From NCBI GenBank assembly GCA_034440615.1, contig JAOTOM010003989.1, positions 62,001 through 126,000 on the forward strand: a stretch of DNA of 64,000 nucleotides, given 5' to 3'. The notes below the pieces were generated by a model, which saw only the letters and a list, made by a program, of their open reading frames with translations, was not told where the DNA came from and did no database searches. Below, piece after piece: positions 32,315 to 45,715 of this stretch (the stretch's first letter is position 1; every line of letters starts with the position of its first letter). Position numbers and translations under genes: made by a program. This DNA comes from Ashinkailepas kermadecensis. Lineage: Eukaryota > Arthropoda > Thecostraca > Neolepadidae.

Positions 32315-34136
32315 ATGGAGGACTGGAAGTGGTATCAACAGATGTGTCTAGAAAGTCAGCCAGGAGTCCTTGCTGGACGAGACAAAGTGATGGAGATGAG
32401 AATGAAAGCAAGAGACAAAAGGCGCAGTCGTCAACAAAGCAAGGAAAGTCAGAGTCACGGTCAATCAAGAGCCGAGGCCTCGTCGTCATCAGACTCTGAT
32501 GACAGTGACGGCGACAGCGAATGGGTTGGCGGGAAGCGAAAAAGAGCAGCTGGTAAAAGAAGCCTGCCGGATGAACTCTCTGCAACTCATGATCGTTTGC
32601 AAATGAGTTTCCGGCAACGGGCCATGGCGTCCGCCCACGCTATCTCTGCGACAGGCGGAGACATAAGCAACATCTCACTTTCCAAGAGCACTTTGCATAG
32701 GCAAGCAAAGACATCCCGACTAGAGAAATCCACTGCGCTCAAAGGAGAATTCGTTCCCCCCTCTCATCCAGTCATTCATTTTGATACAAAGCTCGTCGCA
32801 CCCAAAGGAAAAGATCCGGAAGAGCGGGGTGCTATCCTTGTAAGTGGAGGTGACGAGTTGCCGCAACCAAAGCTGCTCGGGATCCCTAAGCTGCCAAGCA
32901 GCAGTGGGGCTGATGTCGCAGAGGCAGTTCTTGAGCAATTAGCCAAAGACAAAGTCAGCCCAACATCAGTGACGGGCTTTGTATATGACACCACAGCTTC
33001 CAACACGGGCAAGAAATCAGGCGCCACATGGAGGCTTGAAAGGGAAATTGGTCATGCCGTGCTCGGTCTTGAGTGCCGCAGACATGTGCAAGAAAGACAC
33101 ATATCTCATGCGGCATCTGCCGTATTTGGCGCAACAAAAGGGCCGTCGAAGACTCTTTACAAAAAGTTCCAGAAGTCCTGGTCGAAGCTGGACAAAACGG
33201 CACACTTGAAACGTTTTGACTGGTCAGTTTATGAGGACGGTAGCTTCATGCACAAAAAAGCGAGAAGTGTGCTGAACTGGGCAGAAAAACACATGAGGTC
33301 ATCCTCGTTCCCGCGAGACGATTACAAGGAGCTGTGTTGCCTAGTTGTTGAGTATCTCGGTGGGAACCTGTCTGGGAAACCTCAGCTACGCAAGCCGGGT
33401 GCCATGCACGAGGCTCGGTTCATGGCCGACGCTCTCTACATTCTGAAGATGGCGCTGCTGTCAGATCAGCTGGACCTCACACCAGAAGATGTCAACAACA
33501 TCAGGAAAATGGCAGATTTCATAGCGCTCTTCCACGCGCCCTACTTTCTGAGGTCTGCACTCGCTGCCGCAGCTCCCGGAGATGATCTGGCCTACTTTAA
33601 GGAGATGCAAAAACTGAAGAAGCTGGCTGAGTTCAGGCAAGTCGCAGACGCCGTCATGAAGTCCATCCAGAGGCATACCAGCTATCTGGAATCTTCTGCT
33701 GTGGTATTTGCTCTGTTCAATGACGAACTGCCAGCACAGAAGCGACAGGACATTGCAACGGCGTTGTCCTCCATCCCAAGGCCTGCTACCGTAGCCATGG
33801 GGGAAACCAGATGCTGTAAAACTCTGCAACGTAGCAAAATTGGCATCATTGGTAGGGCCAAGATCATGGCTGCTGTTCATCCTTCTAGATGCATGCGCCC
33901 TCGAATGGTTGCAAGAGCCTGTCGAAGAATGGAAAAATATATCAAGCTATAACGCAGTTCATAAATACGTCAACAGCCTGGCAGTTGTGAATGATGGAGC
34001 GGAGCGTGGGGTAAAGCTAGCACAAGAGCTGATCGACAGAACAGAAGATGAGGACCAGCTGCAGGCGCTTGCCCAGGTGGTAGCATGGCACAGGTCGAGC
34101 TGCGGTCACACGAAGAAGGACTACACGGGTCTGTAG
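32315..34136 (+). pseudogene. RNase-H-fold transposase-like ORF2, frameshifted
   Basis: The ATG at 32315 opens 545 codons. An acidic/basic linker (SSSSDSDDSDGDSEW, KRKRAAGKR) is followed by HFDTKLVAPKGKD, ERGAILVSGG, TGFVYDTTASNTGKKSG and ECRRHVQERHISHAASAVFG with TKGPSK. Near 33820 the frame changes, and the conserved end continues as LVGPRSWLLFILLDACALEW and VVNDGAERGVKL to TAG at 34134-34136. The Asp residues of FDTK and YDTT and the Glu of AERGVKL are candidate catalytic residues; this order is familiar from uncharacterised invertebrate transposon proteins. The frame change could also be an intron, but no good splice pair is obvious, so I call it broken. Confidence 0.65.
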
Positions 34137-34599
34137 TGGTAGACGGATCTCAGAGCAGGGTACGATGGCGTTACGTGGTAGACGAATCTCAGAACAGGGC
34201 ACGATGCCGATGGCTTTAATACGCCTGGCTTTAATACAGATGGCACCGTTCAATGTGTTTCTTTGGCGTGTCATATTCCGCGGACGATCCGATTTGAAGC
34301 GAGTCGCTTTGGGCACCAACGCGAAATCTGTATTGGTTTACATACTCCTGGACGAAATCAGGGGTATATAAAATCACTCACACCAAAATTAAAATGGGCA
34401 CTGCCCCCCCCCCCCCCCACACACACACATCCGTATCTACATCAATGAAATAAAACTGTTAACGTAATGCTCCATCTAAATGTGCGTATAACTGGGCATC
34501 AGAGAAGCTAATATTGCTGCGTTAGTTAAATAGGTATCCGATTTTGCGTGGGGAGACTGCAACGTTGCATCATCATATAACACCAAATGTAAGTAAAAC

Positions 34600-34735
34600 T
34601 TCAGAAGCGCTAGCGGCAATCATGTTTACCGGTAGTTTACTCTGCAAATTGGTGTGTGAGGTTCAGAAGACTCAAGAAACGGGATGCCGGTGTATCCGAA
34701 GTGTTTTGAAAAACTTCGTGAAATTTGGGACACCC
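34600..34735 (-). repeat. right TIR
   Basis: Inverted copy of 31044-31179, ending GGACACCC before TA. Confidence 0.9.
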
Positions 34736-34737
34736 TA

Positions 34738-37734
34738 ATGCCCAAAGAGTCCCTTTCCCAACATGGTTCTTAAAGTTGTAGCCTCATAGAGCTTTTAATC
34801 ACGCCTGAACCAAACACGATATTACACAGATCAACGCGATGGACACTTGTGTAGCGCCGCGCGGATAATGCTCTCTATTCTACCCGTGGCTTCAAATTGA
34901 CGAAGCTCACCGGTGTGCGTCAGTGACCTGGATACTCCCCATACGCAGGTCGGGTGAGAAGGCTGTCACCGTCACCCGACCCGTACGTCTCATATTGAGC
35001 AGAGCCTCGCTCTCCGCTAATTTGACACCCATCTCATGCATCGGGGCGACAGCGGACGGCCGCCGCGGAGGGCTGTCAGCTGACTGATGTGCCGCGCGGC
35101 TCCAGCACATCCAAACTACAACTGAAATTTACGGATTTAGCGCAAGAATGCTCAACTTTGGGCATTGGATCCACGATTTGAAGGCATTGGGTTATCGCTG
35201 TGTGTAAAAATATCCGAAATAATAAAAATATGATAGCTGTCCTAATTAGACTGGCTGGGTACTGCAGCCAAGAAATGGCTTGCTGTGCATGATGGAATGT
35301 AGGCTTTTCATACTATACCTGCCATCACATCGAGTAATGACGCTTCCCGAGGCATTGGCGATGTCACCAGAAAGAGAGAAAACTGATTTAACCCCCTCCC
35401 CCTCCATACTTAAATTGGGGTGTCATATGCCACGAATTATGGCTGGCTAGTTTATGGCAATGGTGTCACCATATTCTTACCCAGAGCTGTGGTGCTGAGA
35501 TAAAATTGACTTAAATGAAATAAACTTAAATTAAAGTCATAACCATTTCTGCTCCTCTAAGAACCTTGCATACCAAATTTACATAGATGCGTCTACGATT
35601 TTCGTGAGTTGGGCATGACTCAGCTGGCGAAATCCAACGAAGCTCACACGTTTGGGGAAGGGTCTGCAGGGTAAATTATTTGCGGAGACTACATTTCTCC
35701 CTCTCACTGGCGATTCGCTGGTTCACGGGATCCAAAACGTCAAACTACGCAAAGCTAATGAAATGCAGCACATTCACACAAACTGATTGGCACGGGCGCA
35801 CCTTCCGGGATCATGGGGTGACTCGTAGTGCACGTACGATACCCGGTGCATGGAAGCATGAGTGTCGCAACAACAAAAACAAACACTCAGCAGGGGAGAG
35901 GTGACAAATCCCGACCAACACGAGGCTAGACACAATCATTCCTGCGATGTACACATGATATCGGCCTGACACCTTCATAATATTACGCTTCATTGGCCCT
36001 CACAACCTTGGTGGGCGGGGGGGGCGCATGTCGCACCTTTTCATTTTTTAGGCCTGTCTATGATTGGGAAGTCCAAAGTTGTTCGGGGAGAAGAGGGACG
36101 ATGGATTTCCCAGGTATGTTCTTTACAGTTAACAACATAAAATCCTGGCTTGCTTAGCACAGCCTCTCTCGCGCCCAACAAACAGTTCTCGAATCCTGTA
36201 CATAAAAGACGATTTATGACAGTGGCGTTAGCAAAGAACTGCTAAAGTAGTCGATGTTATCCAATCTCTGTTCCTGTACCCAGAGACGTCTACAGAGTAG
36301 CCTTTCCCTGCTCTTCCTTCGTCCCTCCCGACTGTTCCGTGCATTCATCAGTATACAGTTTGCAGTTTAGTGCACGGGCGGAGACCCAGGAGTGGGTGGG
36401 AAGGTTGGAAATCAATGCTGTTTGCTGGGCCCGTGATCTCTGTTTCTGGGTGAGAAAACATGAAACTGAAGACATACAGCTTTCAAAAAATGAGAATCTG
36501 GCCATGCAGTGTTGCAAATTATGGAGTTTTTAATTCGATTGGGCGATCCAGAGGGCCCGGTTCCAAAGATGGCCCTTGAGTTCATAGGCGTAGGAACGTC
36601 TCAAAAAGTGGGTGGGCCAGGGTCATCAGCAGGGGCGCACCCAGGAATTTCGTAAAGTACCATGGTTGAGCACTTTTGGATAAAGAACCCGATAGTTTTA
36701 ATAGTGAACACACAACTTTCACCGCTAAGGGGGGGTGCAGACCCCCTGGGCGCGTCTATGGCAAACAGCAACATGTGATACTGAAAAAGAACTATCATCG
36801 CAGTATAAGTGCCTTTAAATTCACACTTCTCGCAGAACTTTGAACTCTTTTCACAACTGATGGATTCTTTTGTAACAATAGGTTTATTTTCCTGGTGCAA
36901 GTGGAAACCATTAGTACCTATTACTGTTCAAACAAACTTTCTTCAACTTCCGGGGGGGTGGGGGGGGGGGGTGCAAGCTCATTACAGCCTCACTAATGGA
37001 TATGTGGTGTGCCCTAGTTTCCATGATATTGTATTATGCGTCTCTAAAATGTCCCTCGTTGTAAATGTTCACCGATGTTGGTGAGAAGAAAGAATGAGCA
37101 AGAACGTAGCTTACTTGCTGGCCCATGGCAAAATAAGTCTGATTGATGCTGGAAAGGATGAGAAACAGGAAAGACGGGTGATCACCGGTTGAAAATTATT
37201 TGATCCGGTATGTGGCAGACCAAGATTGGCAGGCTGACAGACTGGAGCAAGGAAAAACGCAATGAATAAAAATACATTGTATGGTGTACGTCCTCAGAGC
37301 CTAACTCCAACACATGGGTAGTAAGTCACCTCAATCATCTTTGTAGTACACATCGTGCACCTTATAATATCCGCCACTTGAAACGAAATGCTACAACTTC
37401 ATCATGTGGCACCCGGCTGAAACGGAATGTGAGCGCTTAATTTGGGGACCAACGATTCAGTGCAAAATAGCTGACACGTGACAACAGACGGCACCTCATA
37501 AAGCCATAAACGTATTCCGACTTAAGAGCCACAAGAACCATCCTGAATTCAATTCAATTATCAATTCTCTTCTTCCCATGTTTTCTGGTGGCTATGAAAT
37601 CCGGATAACCGCCGAGCTTTGTTGCACCTCAGCTCTTTGGATAAATACGCTCCCAGGTTGACAACCGAATGGCCCTAGTTAAGACTTCTTTCTTGGACCT
37701 TTCCGTTTTTCTTTGTCTACGGATGTGCTTTACG
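34738..37734. other. no gene; one MITE-like segment
   Basis: At about 36580-36765 the sequence runs from CATAGGCGTAGGAACGTCTC through GGGGCGCACCCAGGAATTT to GGGGTGCAGACCCCCTGGGC and GCGTCTATGG, with GC-rich ends in opposite orientation. CCTACGCCTATG recurs inverted at 42660-42672. A GC-rich minus-strand frame at 34907-35110 is open but unrecognised. Confidence 0.4.
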
Positions 37735-40700
37735 GCTCCAGCTAATTTGTGTTAGGGACCCGGCACATATTTGCGACCCCGGCTCTTTTTTGAATTTTTG
37801 TTGCGTTTTTGTGCACGGACGATATCTTTTTAGGTATCGGCGCGTTTTCCCAGACCCCGAAGTGTTTATTAACACGCGCCCTGGAGGGCCTCTGAAAATT
37901 ACGCGCACTGGAGGGGGGGGGGCGGATTCCGCCCTCCCCCCTAAGATCTCGGCTCCTAGTAAAGCTGGAAGAACGGAATTCGCAGGGTGGATGGGCACGG
38001 TAGTGAACTTTATTGTGTGCAATTTTCGTGACCTTAGGTCAATATCTTCGAGGTCAAATGAGGTCAGATTGGCAAAATTTTCCGGTTTTGCGTGGCTTGG
38101 CTTGTCATCGTTATGGATCGCTGTGATTGTGTTTAAATGCTCAAAAATGGGCATCAATGATGTTTTGGACATTACTAATGATGCAATGCAGATGCTAGAC
38201 CCAACATTTGACCTCAGGTCACCTATATAGCACCACTTTATCAGGTCAGTTACCTGTTCCAGTTACCGGAACCGGCCGCCCGCCCGACTGCTCCGTCGGG
38301 CAGCTCGGAGCAATCGGCTTCGTGAAGAAGGGAGTGAAGTACATGAATAAAGTATGGAAACGCAATGACAAACAGTATAAATGACAACCAGTAGTGCATT
38401 TATGGCAACATTCCAGTTGATCAAGTTTCGTTCCATTAACCTGTCATGAACTTGACCTGACTTGATCTTGGTGACCTAACATGACCTTGAAACTATACAG
38501 CATGTCAATATGCATCAAACAAGTCGCTGGTGTTGCCTAGAACACTTCCCTTTTGTCAGTATACTGGAAGCGCATCATCGCCGATTTTTGTGGTCTGGCG
38601 CTATAACATTTTTTTAATTTAGCGGCCCCTAACTTGAAAACATTTTCAGCCGATTTACATTTTTCTTGCTTTAAACGACGCGCCGTTCATTTCTAAGCAG
38701 GTACACCGAGAATCGCGTATATCGACCGGTAAAATCTGCAGTTATTTGCGAAAAACCGGAGGGGTGGGCGGATTTCGCCCCCCCTCCAGTGCGCGTGTTA
38801 AGTGCCCGGTCTTTTTGTTCCTTTTCTTGGACCATATCGCTTTTTGAAGGCCCCAGCCTGTTTTTGAGGCCCCATGCGGTCTCAAGGCCTCGGGGTGCTT
38901 TGAGGGCCCCGTTGCGTTTTGTTTTTAGCTCCCGGTGTGCTTATTTAGAGCTACAATTCATGTTTTATGGCCCTGCCGCTTTTGCCAGACTCGGTACGCT
39001 TTGGAGGGCCCGGTACATTTTCGTCCTCCAGTTGTGCTCTTGGGGTCCCGCAGTGCTGGGGTTCCTCGCTCACATTTGTGGGACCCCAGCACAATATTAC
39101 ACAATATATCCGGTATACCTTCTAGGGGTCCCGTCGCGACTTTTCGGGCCCAGGCGCGTGGTTCCGGGGGATCCGACGCCAGTTTTCTGGGCTCAGCGTA
39201 ATTTTTGGTGACTTCTTCTGAATCATGTAAAGTCCGAGCCACGGCTTGATTTTTTGGGCCCCGGAGACATTTTTTTTATCCCGCCGCGATTTTTCGAGCT
39301 CCGGTACGCTTTTCGGTGCAGTATGCAATTTGTTAAGGCATCCGATGGTGTGTTTGAGCTAAGGAGCGATTTTCCTGGCTTGGACATTTTTTTCCGGAAT
39401 CTCTTTATTTTGGAGGGCTTCGGCTTGATGCTTGCCGGGTTTCGATGCGATTTTGGGGCCACGCTGTGCTTATTTGGGGCCATCGACGCAAATTTTTGGG
39501 AGCCCCGAGGTGAATTTTTGACGCCCCGACCAGAATTTTTGGGACTACCGACAGGAATTTCGGGTTCCAAGCGCGATATTTAGGGGCTTGGCGCTAGTGC
39601 GTGGGGCGCGTTGTACATATCTGGGCCCCCAGCGCGATTTTGGCGTTCCCCGACGCGAATTTGCGGGCCCGGCGCAGGTTTTTTGGTGCCAGCTGTATTT
39701 ATTTATAACCCATAATTCTGGGGGACCCGACGCGAATTTATGGGGCCTCAGAACAATTTTTGGCGACCCCGGTGCGATTCTTGGGTTCTTTGAAGCCCAC
39801 CCCTTCAGGATGGAGGGGGAGAGCATTTGCCTCTTTGGTATGCCACCGCGGCTGCTCAACGAGTTTTAATGGCACCCTTCAGAGTAAAGAGTCCCTTAGG
39901 AGAACATTCCTTCGCGACTTATTCTGAATTTTCCGGTGCTTGGGTCGACTCGATGGAGTCCTTTGTGATTTTGGGGGTGGACTTCTATTTTTGTAAGCCT
40001 CCTGCGCGATATTTTTGGGCCCCGGTACGATTATTCGGACTCCCGGTGCATTTTTTTCGGTGCTCCAATGCGTTTCTTGTCCGGGGCCCGACGCGTTTTG
40101 GGTGCCTTTGACGCAATTTTGTGGCCGCAGAATAACATTCCGGGTAGGAATTTATTTTTGGGAAACCAGCTGCAACTTGTGTGGCTCCGGCGCGACTTTT
40201 TTGGTCTCCAGTGTGATTTCCCAGGGCGGCGGCGCGACGTTTTTGGGTCTAAGTGCAAATTTTGGTCCCTGTCTTCGTTTGTTGGGATGCCTATCGCGAA
40301 TTTGAGTGGCCTCGACACGTCTTTGGGGGCCCAACACGCTTTGGTTCCTTTTGGAGCGATTGCTTTGGACCCTAATTATTTTCCATGTCCAGAGGCTGTT
40401 TTTTTTTTAATTCCCCGGCTTCATTTATTGGGTGTTACCGATGATACCTTTGGGGCCCCGGTGCGACCTGTAGAGTCCTTAGCGTGATCTTCAGGGGCCC
40501 GTGCGCGACTTTTTGGTACCTTCAGGCCCAGCATGATTTTCAGTGGCCCGGCCCAACCTTTTTGGAGTCCCGTTGTGACTTTCAAGAACTACGGGACGAC
40601 TTTTTGGGCCCCAGGGTGATTTTCTGTGCCCAGGCGCGAACTTTTGAGGCCCCAGCGTGATTTTCAGGGGCCCAGGCCGTCTTCCTGCGGCCCCCATCGT

Positions 40701-41345
40701 GATTTGCAAGGACCACGGCGCGACGTTTTTGTGCTCCCAGCATGATTTTCCAGGGCCCCGGTCCAACTTTTTTTTGGCCCCAGCGTGATTATCAGGGGCC
40801 CCAGCCAGAACTTTTGGGACCCAGCGTGATTTTGAGGACCTGGCCAGTGTTTTTGGGGCCCAGCATCGTTTCCTGAGGACCCGGCGTGATTTCCGGCCTT
40901 TTTGCCCCCAGCGTGCTTTCCAGGGGCCCGACCCGACCTTTTAAGGACTTAGCGTGATTTTCTGGTGCCCTGTCGCGACTTATCGGGGTTCCGGCGCGAC
41001 TTTTTGGAGGCCTGACGGTATTTTCAGGGGCCCGGTCCCACATTTTGGAGCCCTAAGCGTCTTTTTTAAGGTACCGGAACGATTTTTGAGGCCCCAAATG
41101 TGATTTTCAGGGATCTTGGTTGGATTTTGTGAGCCCCCAGCTTCATCTTCAGGGACCCCTGCGAGTATTTTTGGGGCCCCCAAATATATTTTTATGGGCT
41201 CCGGTGCGATTGTTGGGGACACCAGCAGGATTTTTTTGGGAGCCTGGCGCTATTTTTTCGAACCCCAGCGCGATTATTGGGGACCCACAACCTCTCATGG
41301 GGAGGAGGCCTGCTCCAATGCGCCCCCCTTCGGTGCGCCACAGCG
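37735..41345. repeat. degenerate GGGGCCCC/GCGCGA minisatellite
   Basis: For most of 3.6 kb the sequence alternates blocks like GCGCGACTTTTTGGGGCCCC and GCGTGATTTTCAGGGGCCC at roughly 20-22 base spacing (about 43 bases per pair), with heavy divergence. It is interrupted by a TIR-bounded insertion at about 37902-38797. The right edge has a distinctive non-repeated end (CCTCTCATGGGGAGG to GGTGCGCCACAGCG) also found at 30543. Open frames across it reflect composition only. Confidence 0.8.
37902..38797. mobile_element. 0.9-kb TIR element inside the minisatellite
   Basis: CGCGCACTGGAGGGGG with GGCGGATTCCGCC near 37902-37935 is inverted at 38767-38797 (GGCGGATTTCGCC and CCCTCCAGTGCGCG). Minisatellite units continue on both sides. 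There is no coding sequence inside, so it is a non-autonomous, MITE-like insertion. Confidence 0.65.
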
Positions 41346-44097
41346 CATGCCCAATGATTTTATAGCTTAACAATGACGTCTATGGAGTTCATCGCACATA
41401 ATCGACTTTCCTATGCCCATTTAACTGCTTGCACCACAAGTAGTGTTCAGAAATATGCACCCTGCAATTGGCCTAAATGCATCCCATTATCTTCGGGGTT
41501 CTTAATTCTCAGCCTGGACGCAAACATCACTGTACGATGAAAAACCTTGATAGTAGTCTCAGTTGTAATTCGGTGTTTTAGTACTTTTAATCGAAATGTC
41601 TTCATTGAATAGATTCTGGGATCAGAGTCTTTGCTAAGCAGAGATTGTTACATATACCATGAGCCCACCATCTTACCGAACCATTTCTGTTGAACGACAT
41701 AATTTGAATTCACTGTTTAATTAACGTGCTGTCAATGCCACTACGCAGTTGCTCAGCTGAAGATCCACTCGGGTCAGTTGCCATGCTCGTCATGTGCCTT
41801 CTCAGGTCATATGATAAGCATCACTCGTTACTGTCACATCATCACTATATCACTCCTCATGTGACCTTATCAGGTCGCATCACGAGCGCCTAATCCTCTC
41901 TGGGGGCTTCTGGGATTCCGAGAGGCGTTCTCGCACTTGAAGATTATATAATAGGGTGTGAACTTCTTTATTGCATCTATGCTACCATGATAAATGATGG
42001 AAACAAGTATTTTGCTATGTTGGATGCCAGCACCGATAATACCCAGGAATCTCACTCATAACGTTGGATATCTGTGTGCTGTGCAAAACTGTGGAAATCC
42101 ATTGAAACGTGGAAATGTTTACGTTATATTCCATACTTCAGTCACACAACGGAGGTATCGTTGCAGTAATTTGTATGCATCAATAATAAAATACATGTAA
42201 ATGTTGAAGTGTATGGCAGCTAAGGCCGAGGCCATATATTATACATGGCTATGTAATATCAAGGAACTTGCACTTGCACATTTTATGTCTTACCGTGAAA
42301 CTCTGGTATGAATGTATTTTGTTAATGGCTGGCACATTATCTGCTTCATAGTCTTTTCATAACATGATATAATGTGTGAATATCCATACATATGTTGCAT
42401 TACATCAACTCCTGAATTAGTTTCGTTTTTGTAAGGCCATGTTCAAGTGTGCATGACTTAATTATAAAGTGCTACGATGTGAAATGTGCAGCTTTTACCT
42501 AGTTATGGATTTCAGGGAGTTTTTCACATATTCAAAGGTGTGCATGCAACTTTTTAGGAAATTTCAATGTCTCAAAAGTGGGAGGGCCAGCTACCACTGT
42601 TGCCCCCCCCCACCACACTTTGAAAAGTGGGTGGGCCATGGCCCCCCTGCCCCCCTGTTCCTACGCCTATGCTTGAGTTGGCAAGATATCTTCATATACA
42701 GCTTAGTGAACAGATTATGTCACACGCCAGGGATGGATAATACATGAGGGCGCAGTGGACCTAGGCAGACCTGTTTCATGGCATGCTGGGAGGTCATGTT
42801 AACGAATGATATGGCATATCACGATTATGCATACCGTCATCTTTTGGGGGGATGGGGATCTATTTCAATCGTTTAGTATATATGTATTTTCTGATCATTA
42901 CTTTCAGGAGTATTCTATGGCCATTCGGAAGTCGTGGGAATTGAGAGACAAAAATTCGAAGTAACAGATTGAGAAAGTCTGCGTTTTTGTCGCATAATTG
43001 ACTGCGCATCGGACGGTGTGATGTTTTATTTCCTGAACGGGAATGGAATCGCCAGGGGTCGGTCGAAACGAAACAAAGTCTGCGCACACATGTCAGCTGC
43101 TACAAAACTTGCACACAGTTTGCAATACAACGCACACTGACTAATTTTGTGAGGGTTGGAATTTTGCATTCTGCTTCTTAACGGATCAGTATCTGTTTGG
43201 AAGAGCTAGAAAACACAGAAGGAATTAGCCGGCAAGCGAAAGCGTTAATATGACAGATTTCCAGACTAACAGAGGACTTCTGAGAGGTGCTGGTCAGGCA
43301 ATACGGAAGCTAAATGCAGCATCATACTAGGGCATGTTCGTAAAATGTTCAAGAAGGATAAGCATGACATAGAAAGCGAAGAAGCACTAACAATATGGTC
43401 GTACAATAAACTTACAAAGGTAGGAACTCTAATCTTGAAGGTCGGCTGAGGGTTTTAGGAAATACTGTTGTTTGATGATTTATAGCACTTCTTCAATTGG
43501 TTATAGGTTACATGAGGCGAACTATTATTAAAAATGCTAATTTTCATGCATTCTGGAATCATTTGTATAACTGATGTGCACGTTTGATGGGGAGTATAAC
43601 ACACCTAGAAATTACCAACATAGTTGATATAGTTTGTAAACATGAGTTATATAGGTATTTCTTGGACATTTTCCAAGCATACCTTATCGTCACTTTTCAC
43701 GCACAATTTCGTCCGACGCGTTTCGCTTCGTACATCAATAACTAACTAACGATTTTTATACGTTGCGCTAGGCCCATTTTTCTAAGGTCAACTAAGAATG
43801 ACATCCAAATGATTCTCGGCTTTGGAATATTTTAAAATAACTGGTGTGGGGGGGGGGGCGAATGACCCCTCCCTCTCTCCCTATTCCAGTGTACATACAT
43901 GTTAACACGCGAATGACCCTCCACTCTCTCCGGAACTGCGAGTTAGGCTTCCCACGATTACAATGACTAAAGCTATAGATGTGAAGCTTAGCATAACCTA
44001 AGACTCAGTGATGTTGCACTGATAGTTCGTAGCCCAGGTGAGCATATATTAGGCTATACGGTGTCAAAGAAACGTGTGCCCAGCCGATCCCGGGCCC
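41346..44097. other. no gene recognised
   Basis: Mostly AT-rich unique sequence. At about 42570-42675 a GC-rich piece (GTGGGTGGGCCATGGCCCC then CTACGCCTATG) resembles the MITE-like segment at 36.6 kb. GTTAACACGCGAATGACC near 43900 resembles the end of the 37.9-kb TIR element. Confidence 0.35.
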
Positions 44098-44190
44098 GCA
44101 CCAAGCGGGCACCACGACTGCACCAAACGGGCACCACGGCTGCACCGAGCAGGCACCATGGCTGCACCAAGCAAGCACCACCGCGAAGCG
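44098..44190. repeat. 22-bp minisatellite, about 4 units
   Basis: GCACCAAGCGGGCACCACG plus three bases repeats four times with a few substitutions. Confidence 0.85.
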
Positions 44191-44292
44191 GAGCGGACGT
44201 GCATGACGAATGTGGCCTGTCGTGTATATTCACCAAGGTTGTGCCATGACTGTGTTGGAAATATACGAGTGAACATGACCCGAAAAGGAGAC

Positions 44293-44362
44293 AAGATAGC
44301 CCATGGGTAGAGCGCTGGTCTTTCAACCCAAAGGCTGTGTGTCGTTCTGTCGCTTCTCGCTG
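44293..44362 (+). other. tRNA-like fragment
   Basis: TAGCCCATGGGTAGAGCGC resembles an A box, and an anticodon-arm-like segment CTGGTCTTTCAACCC follows. The B box is poor (GTCGTTCTGTCG), so this is at best a decayed tRNA or SINE head. Confidence 0.3.
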
Positions 44363-44369
44363 TCGCTAA

Positions 44370-45715
44370 ACATCCAGGTGAGCAATTTCCCGTATAACCT
44401 GGAATGGGTTTATGCGTCGTGAACGCTCGAATAAAAACGGCAAGAAATAGTAACGAGTGTTTTGAATAGCTACGTGTCGTTTTCTAAATCGATGTTACGT
44501 GGCTCGCACGTCAAGAGTTCGATTATATATAATTTCAGTTGTAAAGATGATGCAGGACGAACGTGCAAATTACCTGGATCATAGCGAGCTCATTTAAGTC
44601 ATCGATATAACAATACATTTAAGCTTAAAATGTAATACTGGAGGACATATATGGAGAGCTCTCGAGATTCCAGGAGGGGGGCAGCAGCAAGAATTGCCCT
44701 CCCACAGGCAACAAATCAAACTTAGAATGAAAAAGACATCGGTTCGGGCGTTGTCTCAGCCCCTCCTCTTAAACGTTGCATTTAGGTTGATTCTTCTTGT
44801 AGAGCAAAATTTTCCACGGATGGTTCAATGAGGGTTCAACGAACCCAGGAATGGTCCTGACGCTCTTCCCCGGAATGCCAACCTCTCCTGGAGGGTTACG
44901 TGCCCTGGTTTAATTTCAGTGTCCAATGATGTTGGAATATTTGGGACGGCTGTGGTCAGCTCCCGCTCTTGGCCACCATGTGTGATTTGTAAGCAAAAGG
45001 TAAATTTAATTGTTTTCTTTAAAAACTGACATACGTTATTATTTTTCAAATGCCTCACTGTAATATATGAAAACTGGCCCTGCATACGTGACAATGTAAA
45101 CAATGTAAACCCGCAAGTTTTTGGGATCGCCTTTGCTATCCCCCAACCCAAATTAAAATGACATGTCAGAGCCACTGTGTGCACGCACTATTTTACTGGA
45201 ATCCACCCTTAACAAGCATTCCCCGGGCTGTCGCACCGTGTTTAAAACTATCTAGCGTACATGCGTAAGCTTGTCTACGATTATTACCCTGCTACATGAA
45301 AGCCGAAACATCGAGCATTATGATCGGAATATAACCCTATGTGTAGTGCAATGTTACTGGATTATGTCAATATCTTGCCGAACCACACACATAAGTTCCG
45401 CCACTATAACTACAAGACAAAATTTAGACAGGAAATATCTGAACTTCAGCTCCAATTTGCAACCACAAAATGAAATGATACTATCCGAAAATAGCCCGGA
45501 GCTTTTCACTTTATCGCATAAAGTGTAACAAGACATAAAGCGTGGCTGCATTCTGCAGAACTTCACCACTGCTGAACTGATTAATCCGAGGTGCTTTAGA
45601 TGTACGCAAATACGCTCATGATGAGTAATACATAAGTAATTCTTTCCTTGAGGGTTCGGAAAGGTGATCTAGTCTGATGGTCGCTCACCTATAAAATCAG
45701 TTACTTACAGTTACA
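44370..45715. other. no gene recognised
   Basis: AT-rich unique sequence with only short open frames and no repeat structure that I can see. Confidence 0.4.

Larger units (their letters stand above)
31044..34735 (+). mobile_element. 3.7-kb DNA transposon, 136-bp TIRs, TA duplication
   Basis: The ends begin GGGTGTCCCAAATTTCAC and form inverted repeats of about 136 bp (31044-31179 and 34600-34735) with only a handful of mismatches. TA flanks both ends (31042-31043, 34736-34737). Inside are two ORFs in order on the plus strand. The complete ends and largely open ORFs suggest a fairly young copy with one clear defect near 33820. Confidence 0.9.

Noticed and set aside
38789..41365. Many frames of 80-140 codons
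   Set aside because: They follow the GGGGCCCC/GCGCGA minisatellite composition and lack any domain.
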